Source: Hexactinellida sp. DTS-2022 (lineage: Eukaryota > Porifera > Hexactinellida). From it: a stretch of 64,000 nucleotides of DNA. Made by a program: the position numbers and the translations under genes. The notes under the pieces are model-generated. The model saw nothing but the letters and a program-made list of their open reading frames with translations. It was not told the origin of the DNA and made no database searches. Positions 1-11,178 of the stretch are shown here, piece after piece. Positions within the stretch are counted from its first letter, which is position 1. The number at the start of each line of letters is the position of its first letter. The DNA is taken from positions 930,001 through 994,000 of the forward strand of contig JAPNXP010000003.1 of the NCBI GenBank assembly GCA_028753945.1. The letters run 5' to 3'.

Positions 1-37
1 TTATATATTTCACAAAATTGTGAAAACTAATTTTTTT

Positions 38-1247
38 ACGATGTCATCATCATCTCAAGGTGTCAAGACACATTTGTAGAGGTATTATGTGGCATAAGTA
101 TCAATTGATAAATTGTAAGTTTGTTTCTATCTTGCATCATCTCTGAGATAAATGATATTTAGCTAATTAGTATAAATATTTATAAAAATTATTAATAATT
201 TAACACCAATTGCAATGTCAACTTGAATTTACTAAGTAAAATTAATTTGGAACCAAATTTGAATTCCGCACACTCGATGATCCCTATTAAACAAATTGGA
301 AGCATCTATATAATATTATGTCAATTATAGACGGAGTTAATTATAATTAATTACGTCAGTTTATTAATATTGTATAAGAGATTCTTGAAGAAGCTTGAAA
401 TAAATGCGTTATAAACCCCCCCCTTACACTCTAATACATTTCGGGCACCAAGCACACACATAGAAAATATTTCTACAAATAGATATTCCATCTCATTAAT
501 CCATTGTTCGAATATCAGAAATCGTTCTGAAATTGAATAACTGTTGAGTGAAATTGAATTTTCATATAGGAGAAATCATCAATACAACTATTGTATTTAG
601 AATTCGATTTATATAGCAACAGCTATTGAATCAAATTGAATTATTCATATAAATAGAATAAATTATTGTAATATGATATCAGAAATTGATTTGTATAGTA
701 ATAGCTATTGAATGTAAATTAATTATTCATATATACTAGAATTCTTTATTGTAATTATAATATCAACAATAACTTGAATCGAAATAACACTGAATCTAAT
801 TGAATTATTCATAAATAGTAGATCTTCATCGAAACCACGAGATAATGCATAACTGAATATTAATGAATATACGATTTTAGAAAGTTAAGGGTGAATTGTG
901 GTAACTTTGAGCCTAATTATCAGGAAAATGAGGACGGATTAAAAAAATCGTGAAGAGCTATCAGTTGCAAAATACTTTTCTGATACTAATTATTCTAAAA
1001 AAATTCTTGGGATTGGATTTATTTTCTTATGGGACAAAAAAACCTAAAAGTCCCATTAACTATTTTTCCAAATCGAAATTAATAAATTGTGACCCCAGGT
1101 GCACATCTGTAACCCATGAGACACCTATCCTGAAAATTTGGGCTCTTAGTTGATAAAACTCTGTTCTGTGGAGAGGATACGGAAGGATAATAACCAAGGC
1201 ACTAAGACCAATACTGGGCCACTATACTATAGTATAGTCGGCACAGT
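38..1247 (+). repeat. Diverged ~1-kb repeat, unit 1
   Basis: This unit shares two landmarks in the same order with 1490-2258: a left part ending near TTGTTTCTATCTT, and a right part ending in TACTGGGCCACTATACTATA followed by GTATAGTCGGCACAGTA. The last block holds the palindrome CTATACTATAGTATAG and is almost identical in both units, while the rest has drifted. Inside lies a degenerate tandem repeat of about 83 bp (roughly 597-763) built on AGCTATTGAAT and AATTATTCATATA. No coding sequence is supported. A C-rich tract lies at 415-423. I do not recognise the family. A non-autonomous element or a local duplication are both possible. Confidence 0.5.
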
Positions 1248-1350
1248 AATAAGCTGTAAACAGCAAGAGTAATGCTGTTAACAGTTAACAGAAAAATAAG
1301 CTATTACAACATTTCTAACACTCCTGTTTATAATTAGATAATTTTTATTA

Positions 1351-1490
1351 CGGAAGAAAAAAAACCAAAATTGCACCCTGTGCCGACGCATGTTCCTTTG
1401 GTGGCACTATATTTTGTTGGATGTTTATTGATAGTGCCTCCAAAGGAACATGCTGTCGGCGCAGGTTGCAATTTTGGATTTTTTTTCGCC
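1351..1490. repeat. Hairpin with 60-bp arms
   Basis: Arms at 1351-1410 and 1431-1490 are reverse complements with few mismatches around a 20-bp loop. Both arms contain the blocks GCATGTTCCTTTGG, GGCACTAT and CCAAAATTGCA. It sits exactly between the two ~1-kb repeat units. It could be a very short foldback MITE or a transcribed hairpin; the sequence does not decide. Confidence 0.7.
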
Positions 1491-2258
1491 AAGTCATCAA
1501 CGCCCAAGGTGTGAAGAAGCATTTGTTAATTGGTCCGAGTCACAAGGAACGGTAGATAAATTTGAAGTTTGTTTCTATCTTAAACCATCTTGAGTTTGAT
1601 GCCATTCATTCATTATGTATTGATAATAAATTATATTATTAGTTATTTATCTTAGCATTGTTATCCACGGTTGAGTTGAATTAAGTCAACAAATTCCTTA
1701 TATTATATTATTTAATTTAATCCATTGTATGGTAAATTAAATAGAAGCCAGCTGCAATTTATAAGTTAAATCAATTTAATTATCGCAAGTTGAATCAATA
1801 GAGTAAGATTTAACAAGTTAAATCAATATAATTATTACAAGTTGAAACAATGGAATTAGATTTAACAGTTATACTGAAACTGAAGTGTGAGTAAACAAAG
1901 AAATTTCAACCCCCATTTATGGCAGAAATAAAACTCTTTATTGAAAGTTTTCTTCTCCCATCAGACGCGGAATTTTATGGTGAATCCAAATGTGAAATAA
2001 AATTTGGGGGTTTAGTAAAACATATTTTGTGATATGGACCAGACAAATTTTGAAAGGTGTTAAAGATGTGTCAAAAATTTCTTAATCAAAAATCGTTACC
2101 CCAGGTGCAAATTAGACGGTCCCATCGCACCTACATGCAAAGTTTAAGCCCATCAACTATAAAGCTCTGGCCAGGGCACCGTCTACGGAGAAAAAATAAT
2201 AAAAATAAAGGCAGTGATTCCAATACTGGGCCACTATACTATAGTATAGTCGGCACAG
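1490..2258 (+). repeat. Diverged ~1-kb repeat, unit 2
   Basis: Second copy of the unit at 38-1247, in the same orientation. The left part matches around AAGTTTGTTTCTATCTTA. The right part again has CCCCAGGTGCA and the near-identical block ending in CGGCACAGTA. Between them a tandem repeat of about 54 bp (roughly 1765-1870, with AAGTTAAATCAAT and AGATTTAAC in each unit) replaces the 83-bp repeat of unit 1. No open frame here resembles a known protein. Confidence 0.5.
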
Positions 2259-2339
2259 TAAAAATTATAGTTTGATGTACCGAATACACGAAGATAGCAG
2301 CCAGCATTCGATCTCTTTCCCAATTACACAAACTCCTTA

Positions 2340-2493
2340 GTGTTTATTGATACAATGTAGTCTAGTCATTAATTGTGTGCAGGTACCAGTGTGTGCCCGC
2401 ACACACTAATACACTGATTGTGTGCGGTCATACAGCAGTGTGTAGCTGCACACACTAACATGACAGTGTGTGTGGGTACACACCGCTACATAA
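2340..2493. repeat. Cluster of short GTGTGC/GCACAC inverted motifs
   Basis: GTGTGC, CACACACTA and AGTGTGT recur in both orientations about every 30 bp, for example TGTGTGCCCGCACACA and TGTGTAGCTGCACACA. This gives several small hairpins. No gene is seen. Confidence 0.4.
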
Positions 2494-2852
2494 ATACATG
2501 TAAAAAATTTACTTGTTTATCATCCAGATTTTTTAGAAAATATGGACTGCGGACGGGATTTTCTTTTTCTTTTTAATTCCATTAATATGAAACAACATAT
2601 CCAATATAAAATAATACATATTCTCATTTAATTTAATTAGAAAAACACAAGGCAATGCCCAAAATATAAAAGTAATGCTCTAAAATTCTTGACTTATTAA
2701 AATTGATACATTAGGAATATTTAAAGTTAACATCAGTCAATAGCTAATATTTTGCACTTTTAAGTTCATAAGTTAATAGTAAATGAATCCGGACGGAGTG
2801 TAAAAATTGGGACGGGCGGGAATATTCAACAAGTAATTTATTTGATAGGGCC
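2494..2852. mobile_element. PIF/Harbinger-like MITE, copy A
   Basis: Diverged copy of the element at 62421-62755. Shared landmarks are ACTTGTTTATCATCC near the left end, GGCAATGCCCAAA, AAGTAATGCTCTAAAAT, then TCCGGACGGA and GGGACGGGCGGGAAT near the right end. The right terminus reads GGGCC followed by TAA. TAA lies before the left end as well, a 3-bp duplication of the kind PIF/Harbinger elements make. No coding capacity. Confidence 0.6.
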
Positions 2853-3354
2853 TAACTTTTGTAGTATTAGATTTCAGATATTCGAATTTTTAGAGTAAAT
2901 TTTCAAAGTTCGAGAGGTTCTATTAATGCTAGCATAAAATGGGTGGTTCTAAACAATTCCTTGTTCCAAAATACACCATATAAATTGATTTTAATGATAA
3001 GAAAAAGGTAAAAATATCGGCGATTTTTGGCCCATGGTCCCCAGGTTTGAAGGGGTGTAAAAAATTTTCCTCACAGCTTTGGGCTTGCAACTTTTTTCTA
3101 TGTTTATTCGGACACAGAAGAAGACGCTAGTGTAGAAATTGTTTGGTAACAATTTTTTTCAAGGTTTTGAGTTATAATTCCCTACTATTATATACGTATA
3201 GAAAGTACGTATTTACAGTATTTTCTAATGGCTATAATCATTTTATCTCCACGCGTTTCTGAAATATCAACAGGTGTGAAATGTGTGATTTTTGCCCCCT
3301 TCTGAGTCCCAAAAGTCCATAACCTATCGAATAATGATTGAATCGTGTCGTTAA
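2853..3354. other. No gene seen
   Basis: AT-rich spacer with no credible reading frame and no repeat partner that I could identify inside the window. It ends at the TTAA (3351-3354) that flanks the next element. Confidence 0.5.
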
Positions 3355-4224
3355 GGTTCAGGTATACTCTAGAGCACTTCTACCAAATATATTCACCCGA
3401 ATTAATTAAATTTTTTACAGCGGATTTACTTCACCTTCTAAATGGCAAAAATGCAATAATATTCGAACTAGGTACTCAGTGATTTTTTTTTTTCTATAAA
3501 ATCGTATTTTGCGGGACGGATAAGTTTTTTCCTGTTAATGATTAAGAGTAGATTGTTGTTGCATTGCATGGAGAAACTTCTAAACTATCATATGAGTGCA
3601 AGTATACTTTTAATCACTTATTAGTCAAATTTTTCATCAATAAATGTGGACATCACTTTTTTCATCATCAATAAATTAAATAAAAAGAAAAAGAGAAGTT
3701 ACAAATGAAATCGCTGCACTCATATGATAGAACTAATTGAGAGCTGTCCAAAACCGTTGAGATTTTGTTTCTAGGTGGTATATGAGTCATAATATGACTT
3801 CCGCAATGCCAATAATTGTGTTTGGAGATAGCGGGTTTGAAAAAAGTGTCCCCTATGGCAGTGGCTTAGGTGGAGGACACTAAAAAGTATGTATCATTGA
3901 AAGTATTCAATATTTTTCCATATGATTTGAAATTAAGATGCGATATATGCTGTTCTATCCTAATATAAGATAAAACCTATATGTGGCTATGTCCCGAAAT
4001 TATCAAGTTTCTATGGTATACTGCAACCGGCAACCAACACCAGAACCCCGATATTTTTTTTCAAAACTCGAAGTGAGTCAAACTGGAGAAATAATTGGAA
4101 TTTTTCTTTGAAATTTCGTGAGAGTCCACATGGGTGTCCACACAATCCGAAAATGCAATAAAAACGAGATTTACAATGTTTGGGATTTTATCGAAATTTG
4201 GTATTTGTAGAGTAGACCTGAACC
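3355..4224. mobile_element. 870-bp TTAA element, copy 1 (empty site)
   Basis: Both ends are flanked by TTAA (3351-3354 and 4225-4228). Terminal inverted repeats read GGTTCAGGTATACTCT on the left and GGTTCAGGTCTACTCT on the right (reverse complement). The body is shared with 15199-16292. A TTAA duplication is the mark of Kolobok or piggyBac-type transposition. No transposase is inside, so it is non-autonomous. This copy lacks the hAT MITE found in copy 2 and shows the pre-insertion sequence there. Confidence 0.75.
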
Positions 4225-4289
4225 TTAACGTCTCATTTTGTGCGCAAATGCTATTTCCATATTTGTAATACCAAATTGGTGTTTTATAT

Positions 4290-4680
4290 AATATATTATT
4301 GTATATTTGAGGGCCTTGAGGTGTGAAAATATGACAAAACAGACAAAACCATAGTCATAAATTGGTCATAACTCATGATATATTATTGTAAAAGTGTTGA
4401 AACCAAGTGCTACGCATAGATAAGAAGCTGGCGCATTTTTATGAAGAATAACAGAATTATTCTGCATTCCAATTTCCCACAGTAATATATGATCACCGGG
4501 TACTTGCATACCCTTCATATTCTTTTATGCCCCCAATTTCCTAATTTTTGACATATTCCTGAACCTTTTGACGTGAACCTGTATATTTTGACCTGTAGAA
4601 TCCGAATTTTTTAATTTTGGGTCACAATATAAACAGTGCAGAATTTATCACCTCTTTTGATGCTGAAATTCGGAGAAATT
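4290..4680 (+). repeat. ~395-bp interspersed repeat, copy 1
   Basis: It runs from TATATTTGAGGGCCTTGAGG to AAATTCGGAGAAATTT and recurs in the same orientation at 8935-9330. Shared blocks include GATCACCGGGTACTTGCATA and CCTGAACCTTTTGACGTGAA. No ends or TSD were identified. Confidence 0.65.
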
Positions 4681-5199
4681 TGTTGGCCGCAGCCTTAGAA
4701 CGCTTATAAAACCTAGAATAATTCTCAGAAAGTCAAAAAATTTCTCTGGGCTGACACATGATCCATAATCAGACCCTTGATCTAGAATTTGAAAAATTTT
4801 TCATCTAAAATTTTATAACGCTAGTTTAGTGCACGACTGCAGTATATAATTATTTTGAAAAAATGTCCTATAGCAGTGGTTCTCAACAGCGGGGTCGCGA
4901 CCCCATGTGGGGTCGCCATTAATATTTCTTGGGGTCGCAAAGATAATTCTATAGGGCCTTAATGTCACTAACATTAATGACATATCCGAATCCTTATTGG
5001 AGCTCAATTTCTACGAACTGAAACTCCTTTAAAAATTAGTATCTACCCATAAGCCAAGATAAAACATATTATAATGCCTTATTAACCGTAAATCATCTCC
5101 ATTATTAGTATTCTGTTTTCAAATTGTCATATCAATCTAATTTATTCATTATTTTCTCTAGTTTCCTTGCATTTTTATAGTTCACAATATTAGCTTTAA

Positions 5200-6992
5200 A
5201 TGGCTACTGCTCCAAGGAAGAGAAAATATGTGGACGAGTATATTAATTTTGGTTTTACTTCTATTTTATCATCTGGTATCGAAAAACCTCAATGTGTGAT
5301 TTGCAATGAAGTGTTGTCAGTAGAATCTATGAAACCAAATAAACTCAAGCGACATTTGCAAACAAAACATCCACAATTAATGAATAGAGATGCAGAATTT
5401 TTCAATGTCCATGCAGACCAGTTAAAGAGAACACGTTTAGACATCGGAGGAACTTTGCAAAAGCAATGCAAGTCTGCACTCACGGTATCTTATACAATAT
5501 CCTTGCGGATCGCGCGAGCCAAAAAGGCTCATACAATTGGGGAAGAGCTTATTTTGCCCTGCGCGAAAGATATAGTGAATTACATGTTTGGCCAAGATGC
5601 TTCGAAAACACTAAGTTCAATTTCACTTTCCAATGATACAGTACACCGTCGGATAATAGATATGGCAGATGATATTCTTGAACAAGTAGTTAACGAAATT
5701 AAAGCTGCTCCACTAGGTATATTTGCATTGCAAGTAGACGAAACAACCGATGTGACCCACTTTGCACAATTACTAGTTTACGTCCGTTATGTGAAAAAAG
5801 GATTTTTCAAAGATGAAATTTTATTTTGCAAAGCTCTTGAAACATCCACTAAGGCACGCGATGTTTTCGAGTCTCTAGGGTCATTTTTTAAGAATCAAGG
5901 ACTAAAGTGGGACAAAGTATGTGGAGTTTGCACCGATGGAGCACCAGCAATGCTAGGCTGTCGATCTGGATTCCAGCAGTTAGTAAAAGAAGTTTCTCCA
6001 CAAAATATTGGGATACACTGTATGATTCATCGCCAAGTGTTGGCTTCAAGGACATTACCAGAAGGTTTAAAAGAGTATTTATACAAAATTGTAAAAGCTG
6101 TAAACTACATTAAAGCAAACGCACTAAATAGCCGTTTGTTTTCAAAACTGTGCCATGATATGGATGCCAAGCATGATATTCTCCTTTTGCATACTGAAGT
6201 TCGTTAGCTTTCAAAAGGTAAGGTGTTGCAGCGGTTCTATAAATTGAGAAACGAATTGAAAGAGTTCTTTACCAGCAAGGCAAAAGTGAACTGGTGGAAC
6301 TACTGAATGAAGGAGAACAAATTTCAAGAATTGCATACATGGTTGATTTCTTCACAATCTTAAATACGCTAAATCTCTCACTTCAAGGTCCAAACGCAAT
6401 CATACAAGATTACGTAGAAAAAATAAACGCTTTTCAAATGAAACTGGGTTTATGGATTGATAAAATATTACAAAGCAATTTGTATATGTTTCCAACACTG
6501 AATACATACCTGCAAGAAAATGCAACAGAAGTACCTTTTGACAAAGACTTCCAACTGTTGCTGGTACAGCATATGAATTCCCTGAGAGATGAAATATCAC
6601 GCTATTTCCCAAATATTTCACACAACTCACATCTCTTGACCCAAAATCCATTTTTGCTTAATGTCGAAAAAGTTCCTGAAAATTGCCAAGAGGAATTCTT
6701 AGAGTTAATTACCAACGAATGTGCTAAAGCTGACTTTGAGTCTCTTAAACTTAGCGAATTTTGGATTAAGCAGCTCCCCAAGCATCCAGTTTTAACAGAA
6801 ACTGTTCTTCGAACCCTTATGCCATTTCCAACCACATATATGTGCGAGACTGCATTTTCCGCTCTACTCACTATAAAATCGAAGTCAAGAAACCGGCTCC
6901 TTTTTGAAGATGACTTGCGCTGTGTGCTGTCTAAAACCCCACCACGGATTGAGGAAATCGTTGTTAGAAAACATTTTCAATCATCTCATTAG
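5200..6992 (+). pseudogene. hAT transposase, BED finger, ZBED5/Buster-like, broken
   Basis: The enzyme would excise and insert hAT DNA in the nucleus. From the ATG at 5200 the frame opens with a BED-type zinc finger (CVIC near residue 33, then HLQTKH near 53). The RNase H-like core follows: QVDETTD near 177 carries the first catalytic Asp, and VCTDGAPAMLG near 245 with HCMIHR near 272 the second block. The distal part has the hAT dimerisation region (MCETAFSALLTIKSKSRNRL). Two lesions are visible. A TAG at 6205-6207 stands where relatives have Trp (TEVR-W-LSKG). A shift of frame near 6270-6295 follows, after which reading resumes as ELVELLNEGEQ. The family length is usually about 600 residues, and the sum of the pieces fits. 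No splice sites are needed. Confidence 0.88.
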
Positions 6993-7146
6993 AAATTGGA
7001 TAAATTTGAAATATACTATAATTCATGCATACACTATTGATATTAGGATTGTTATTTAACGACAGTATACAGTATGTCATATCATAAATATTTAGTAATC
7101 TTTAATGGGGTCGCTAGGGATTGAAAATTATAAATGGGGTCGCGAG

Positions 7147-7338
7147 CAGAGTATTTTATAAGGATTAAAAAAAAGTTTTTTAATGTTTTCGTGGAATAAA
7201 AAAATGGATTTTCGGTAGAAATGGAATCTTGAAATGGATATCAGACGATAAAAACTCACTATTCAAGGGAGTAAAAAAATTAAAATAGGAATTAAAAAAT
7301 GGGCCAGGAATAAAAAAATGGGCTTATAATATACCCTG
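7147..7338. mobile_element. 192-bp hAT-type MITE, copy 1
   Basis: Ends CAGAGTATTTTATAAG and CTTATAATATACCCTG are inverted repeats flanked by the 8-bp duplication GTCGCGAG (7139-7146, 7339-7346). It lies in the 3' untranslated part of the Buster-like hAT. Its body carries several copies of GGAATAAAAAAATGG-like motifs. The copy at 37580-37771 has exactly the same length in the opposite orientation and is roughly 93-95 percent identical by eye. Confidence 0.88.
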
Positions 7339-8009
7339 GTCGCGAGAGAAAAGTAGTTGAGAACCACTGTCCTATAGCATCGTTTCTTCTGCAAAAATAA
7401 ATAAAATAAAAATTATTACTGAGAGGAAATAGTCTCATAATAATATGTTCAAAAATTCAAAAAGATTCGACAATTTTTTAAAAAATTGCTATGCCCATAT
7501 ATGGAAGTCGACGTCATATTTTATAAAAAAACGCCATCTTATTGAAAATTAAGAAAAAAAAATCATAGAAGTCAATCTCTATCTCATCTAGAGTATTCCT
7601 AGTAGTAAATTATGCAATTCTGAGATTAACCGTATTCGCCCGAATATCAATACAGGATATCCTGTATTGATATTCGGGCGAATACAAAGAATCTCAGAAT
7701 TGCATAATTTACTACTAGGAATACTCTAGATGAGATAGAGATTGACTTCTATGATTTTTTTTTCTTATTTTTCAATAAAGATGGTGTTTTTCGACTTCCT
7801 TATATGGGCATGGCAATTTTTCAAAATTGTTGAATCTTTATGAATTTTTGAACATATTACTATGAGAAAATTTCCTCTCAATATTAATTTTTATTTTTTA
7901 TTTTTTTGCAGAAGAAACGATGCTATAGGACATTTTTTCAGAATATTTATATAGCGCAGTAGTGCACTTAAGATTATTAGGTTGATGAATAATTGGTAAA
8001 CACATTGCA

Positions 8010-8285
8010 AATCCAATATATATGTTATGTTGATTTTGTCAAATAGTCGATTTTACAAAATCAACATCCAAAATGTCGATTTTGTTAAATCAACATACAA
8101 ACCTAAGTTGAATTTGTAAAATAGTTGATTTTATAAAATAGACATTTAAAATTAGTATATTTTGTAAAATTGATATTTCAGAATGTCGATTTTATAAAAT
8201 CAACATTTTTTATTAGTTGATTTTGTAAAATCGAAATTCTGAAATGTTGATTTTCTAAAATCAATATTTCAGAATGTCGATACCG
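8010..8285. repeat. Palindromic GATTTTRTAAAATC satellite-like array
   Basis: About ten units of 20-40 bp are built on TGTTGATTTTGTAAAATCAACATTT-type palindromes, with TTTCAGAATGTCGAT between them. Each unit is self-complementary, so long stretches can fold either as many small hairpins or one large one. There is no coding potential. It follows directly on the palindromic element. Confidence 0.65.
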
Positions 8286-8851
8286 TATTTCAATCATTTG
8301 GATTCTTGTGCTTATCTTCTTACTTATGCCATAGGAGAAGATTATCTGTTACTATGTGAGTTTGAACTCTTTGAAACATCTGCAGACTTTAACGGGTTAG
8401 TAACTCATTATAAAACTTGTACAAAGGCCTTTATAATTTGATTTACAACCTGGAACAAGACACCTCATAGAGATAGAATGATTTTCGATGTATTAAAATA
8501 TCTTCAATGTGGGTGGTATAGAATGAAACACTGATTTAAAATATCTTCTTTGTGAATTGGGTAGTATCGAATGAAACAATGATCTCACTGTGCCAAAGAC
8601 TATATAAACGATGTAAATATTATGTTTATGGGTGGTTTTTAAAAATGTATATTGACACAAAAATTAGTTCTTTCGAGCCCAAGTTCAGTACAAGAATTCC
8701 CTATACTACATATTATCAAATTCAGTATAATAGTACTTAATTAATTTTGGCGACAAAATTCAAATTTGAAACAATGTTTGGCAAAGATGTATAACTAGTA
8801 TACTACTTCGTCCATGGTCCTAGTCCATTCAACCGCGGCATTGCCTTAGAC
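8286..8851. other. No gene seen
   Basis: AT-rich spacer. A local duplication is visible: AAAATATCTTC followed by ATGTGGGTGGTATAGAATGAAACA recurs about 50 bp later. The 62-codon frame at 8552-8740 has no recognisable similarity. Confidence 0.45.
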
Positions 8852-8934
8852 CAGGGGTGGGCAAAAATGTTCTGTTTCGGGCCGTTTTGAAATTTTTTGT
8901 TAACTTAGCGGGCCGCAAAAATTTGAGGGTATAT
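8852..8934 (+). mobile_element. Truncated hAT left end (CAGGGGTGGGCAA type)
   Basis: The sequence begins CAGGGGTGGGCAAA and continues with GGGCCGTTTTG and CGGGCCGCAAA, typical of hAT termini of the CAGGGGTGGGCAA class. The matching right end is absent, and the sequence passes into the 395-bp repeat at 8935. Only this end survives. Confidence 0.5.
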
Positions 8935-9330
8935 TCTGCTACTATTATACATTTAATGTATATTTGAGGGCCTTGAGGTGTAAAATATGACAAAACAGAC
9001 AATACATAGTCATAAATTGTCATAACTCATGATATATTATTGTAAAAGAGTTGAAACCAAATGCTAGGAATAGATAAGAAGCTGACGCATGTTTATGAAG
9101 AATAACAGAATTATACTGCAGTCCAATTTGCCACAGTGATATAAGATCACCGGGTACTTGCATACCCTTCATCTTCTTTTATGCCCCTAATTTCCTAATT
9201 TTTGACATATTCCTGAACCTTTTGACGTGAACCTATATATTTTGAGCTGTAGAATCCGAAGTTTTTAATTTTGGGACACAATATATCGCAGTGAAGAATT
9301 TTATCACCACTTTTGATTCTAAAATTCGGA
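8935..9330 (+). repeat. ~395-bp interspersed repeat, copy 2
   Basis: Second copy of 4290-4680 in the same orientation, starting at TATATTTGAGGGCCTTGAGG. It differs by scattered substitutions and has a small duplication of AAATTCGGAGAAA at its end. Confidence 0.65.
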
Positions 9331-9817
9331 GAAAAAAAATTCGGAGAAATCTCAAAAAGTATAATTTGGAGAGAAAAAATTTTTCCTCAAAAATGATCCT
9401 TATCAGTGGTAGTAGGTTTTTGCCGCCGTGTCGATTTTCAACTTTAATACAAAGTTATAGAGTTAATAATTATATGATGCCAAATTGCTGTTAAAATCGA
9501 GGGATTATTTGAAAATCTATAGAAAAAACTATTAAAATCGAAATCGACCATTTTGTGTGGGGGGAAAACTTCGAATAATAGAGTAGAGTTAAATTAGCTC
9601 TAAATTAGATCATGCTCCAAACAAAGAAAATTGCTACAAATTCCTATGACTAGAATGGATTCACTATTACGCAATTTTAACAATCAATATCTGATTCAAA
9701 TTTTCCGATTTTAGATATCCAGAGTTCCTACGTACTTCTTAGAATAATTAGTACTGTTCTAGAACGCAATAATATTTGCGTGTTATCGCAGTGTCGAAAA
9801 TTTGATATTCTATCTCG
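9331..9817. mobile_element. Kolobok-family right-end fragment, TTAA at 9818-9821
   Basis: Matches, in reverse complement, the flanks of the MULE inside the large TTAA element (46931-47074 and 52170-52560). Landmarks are TGAAAATCTATA, ATAGAGTAGAGTTAAA, AATCAATATCTGATTCAAAT and GTTATCGCAGTGTCGAAAAT, and the end is followed by TTAA. It is an uninterrupted version of the site into which the MULE jumped. Confidence 0.55.
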
Positions 9818-9822
9818 TTAAA

Positions 9823-10273
9823 TCTAATTTCCAACGACGACGAAGAAGAATGAATCTAGCCAAACAGCACCGAGAGAAGGCACTGCTGAAATCAGAAGGC
9901 GGGGGTAGCTATGGAGGAGGACAGTTTGGAGTTGAGAACACACAAAGCAAGATGCGTGGGCGCACCCGAGGACGGTGTAGACAGGTGAGAAGAGTTTCTA
10001 CAGGCGTGAAGAGAAAACTCAAAGAGCGTAGTACTCCCTCTGTCTTAGTCCGTCTTCTGGTGATGCTTCTAGTTGTTTATAGGAGTCGACCACCCTTCGT
10101 GCCATATGCGATAAGAGAGAGCCGGACCCAATGGCACTCAGACGAGTCGGGAAGAAGATTGAGTCGCAATGGGTATGCTGTGAAGTCTGCTCAGACTGGA
10201 TCCATTGGTACTGCGCTGACGTAGACTTCGAGACTGTCTCTGCTGGATCTTTCACCTGTGACAAGTGTTCTTA
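9823..10273 (+). pseudogene. C-terminal fragment of a Kolobok-like transposase with a PHD finger
   Basis: The first part reads basic residues (RRRRRMNLAKQHREK) and then EGGGSYGGGQF, the tail motif I associate with Mutator-like/Kolobok transposases (EG-x-x-Y-G-x-G-x-F). After a change of frame, 10112-10273 encodes IESQWVCCEVCSDWIHWYC and ends with FTCDKCS and a TAA stop. That is the C-terminal half of a PHD zinc finger (CxxC, W, H, CxxC). An upstream CDK block at about 10109 may supply an earlier Cys. The catalytic core is missing. It would be read as a transposon tail rather than a host chromatin gene, because the same tail occurs, without the PHD part, at 39870-40290. Confidence 0.5.
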
Positions 10274-11178
10274 ATATGTGAGTTGTTCAATTTACCTTAA
10301 CTCGATCCATTTATTCATCAAAATAGGTTCAAATTTGCAGCTATTTAGTAGGACTATTTCGGTTTCGGTCACTTAGCGAGGGTTCACTTCAAAAGGTCCG
10401 TTTTTCCGACTTAGTTTCTTCGTATTTGGTGTTACCGGCCTAATTCGACCACCGTTACTATTGTTCAACAGCAATATATATTCTTACTTAAAATTAATAA
10501 ATTCACTCACTTGTATACCAATTATACTTCTTTGAAGAAAGCTTTTTGGTTGATTTTTGAATTAATATCACTATAACTCCATCCAGTCGAAGAATATCTA
10601 ATTTAAAACCTTCCTCCGATTTTCTGGTTGCATCATTGTTTCATTATACCATATTGTTGATGGATCATGATGGTAGTTTGTGTTGTAGGGATAATGAGTA
10701 GTGTTTTTAATATTTAGTCTCGGGAATTGTTTTTTAAACCCAGGTTTTCGGGATCACGATCTGAAACGTAATGCTGGTGATACGAGGGTTTTGCATTATT
10801 GGCTGAAATCGGTTTCAAATACTATATACGCACTACGCCTCGATCATAATAAAGACTCTGTGCATTATCATGGTGATGCCATTTTTTTAATAAGTAAGCA
10901 TATTCGTTATTTGGTTGGGGACATTGATGTGCACCGTTACTAAATCTTCCGTTACTCCTTTAACGTTACTTTTATTAATCCGTTACCGTTACTTTGTTAC
11001 TTTAGTTATTTTTATCCGTTTACCTTATTCAGTATAGTTTACATTAGATTATGTTGTGTAGGACAGGCTGTTTCTTGATTCACATTCAGACTATCTTCGT
11101 CTGACTCAGAGATATCAATCTTTTCGCAATCGTTAACAAAGCTTGGTGGTTTGTTTGTGCAGAGATTTTTAATAATTA
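10274..11178. other. No convincing gene
   Basis: An 80-codon frame at 10701-10943 has no recognisable similarity. Around 10930-11035 short CCGTTAC/GTTACTTT motifs recur. Nothing else can be supported up to the TA that precedes 11179. Confidence 0.4.

Larger units (their letters stand above)
4874..7369 (+). mobile_element. hAT transposon, Buster/ZBED5-like, SPIN-like termini
   Basis: Exact terminal inverted repeats CAGTGGTTCTCAAC (4874-4887 and 7356-7369) are flanked by the 8-bp duplication TCCTATAG (4866-4873 and 7370-7377). The left end continues into GGGGTCGCGACCCC, a block I remember from SPIN hAT elements of vertebrates. The length of 2.5 kb and a single intronless transposase frame fit the family. 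It landed in the left arm of the 4825-7970 palindrome and later received the MITE at 7147-7338. The transposase frame is broken twice, so this copy is dead. Confidence 0.9.
4825..7970. mobile_element. Large palindrome of the GGATGCCC/ATATCAAT TTAA-type family, split by a hAT
   Basis: Two ~320-bp arms mirror each other about the centre GGATATCC (7655-7662). The left arm is 4825-4873 plus 7378-7658, the right arm 7659-7970; the hAT at 4874-7369 sits in the left arm. Arms share AGTCGACGTCATATT-like, CTAGAGTATTCCTAGTAGTA and TGTCCTATAG blocks. Each arm matches the right half of the elements at 25666-27302 and 44704-44830, so the palindrome looks like two right halves joined head to head at their outer ends. 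Non-coding. Confidence 0.7.
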
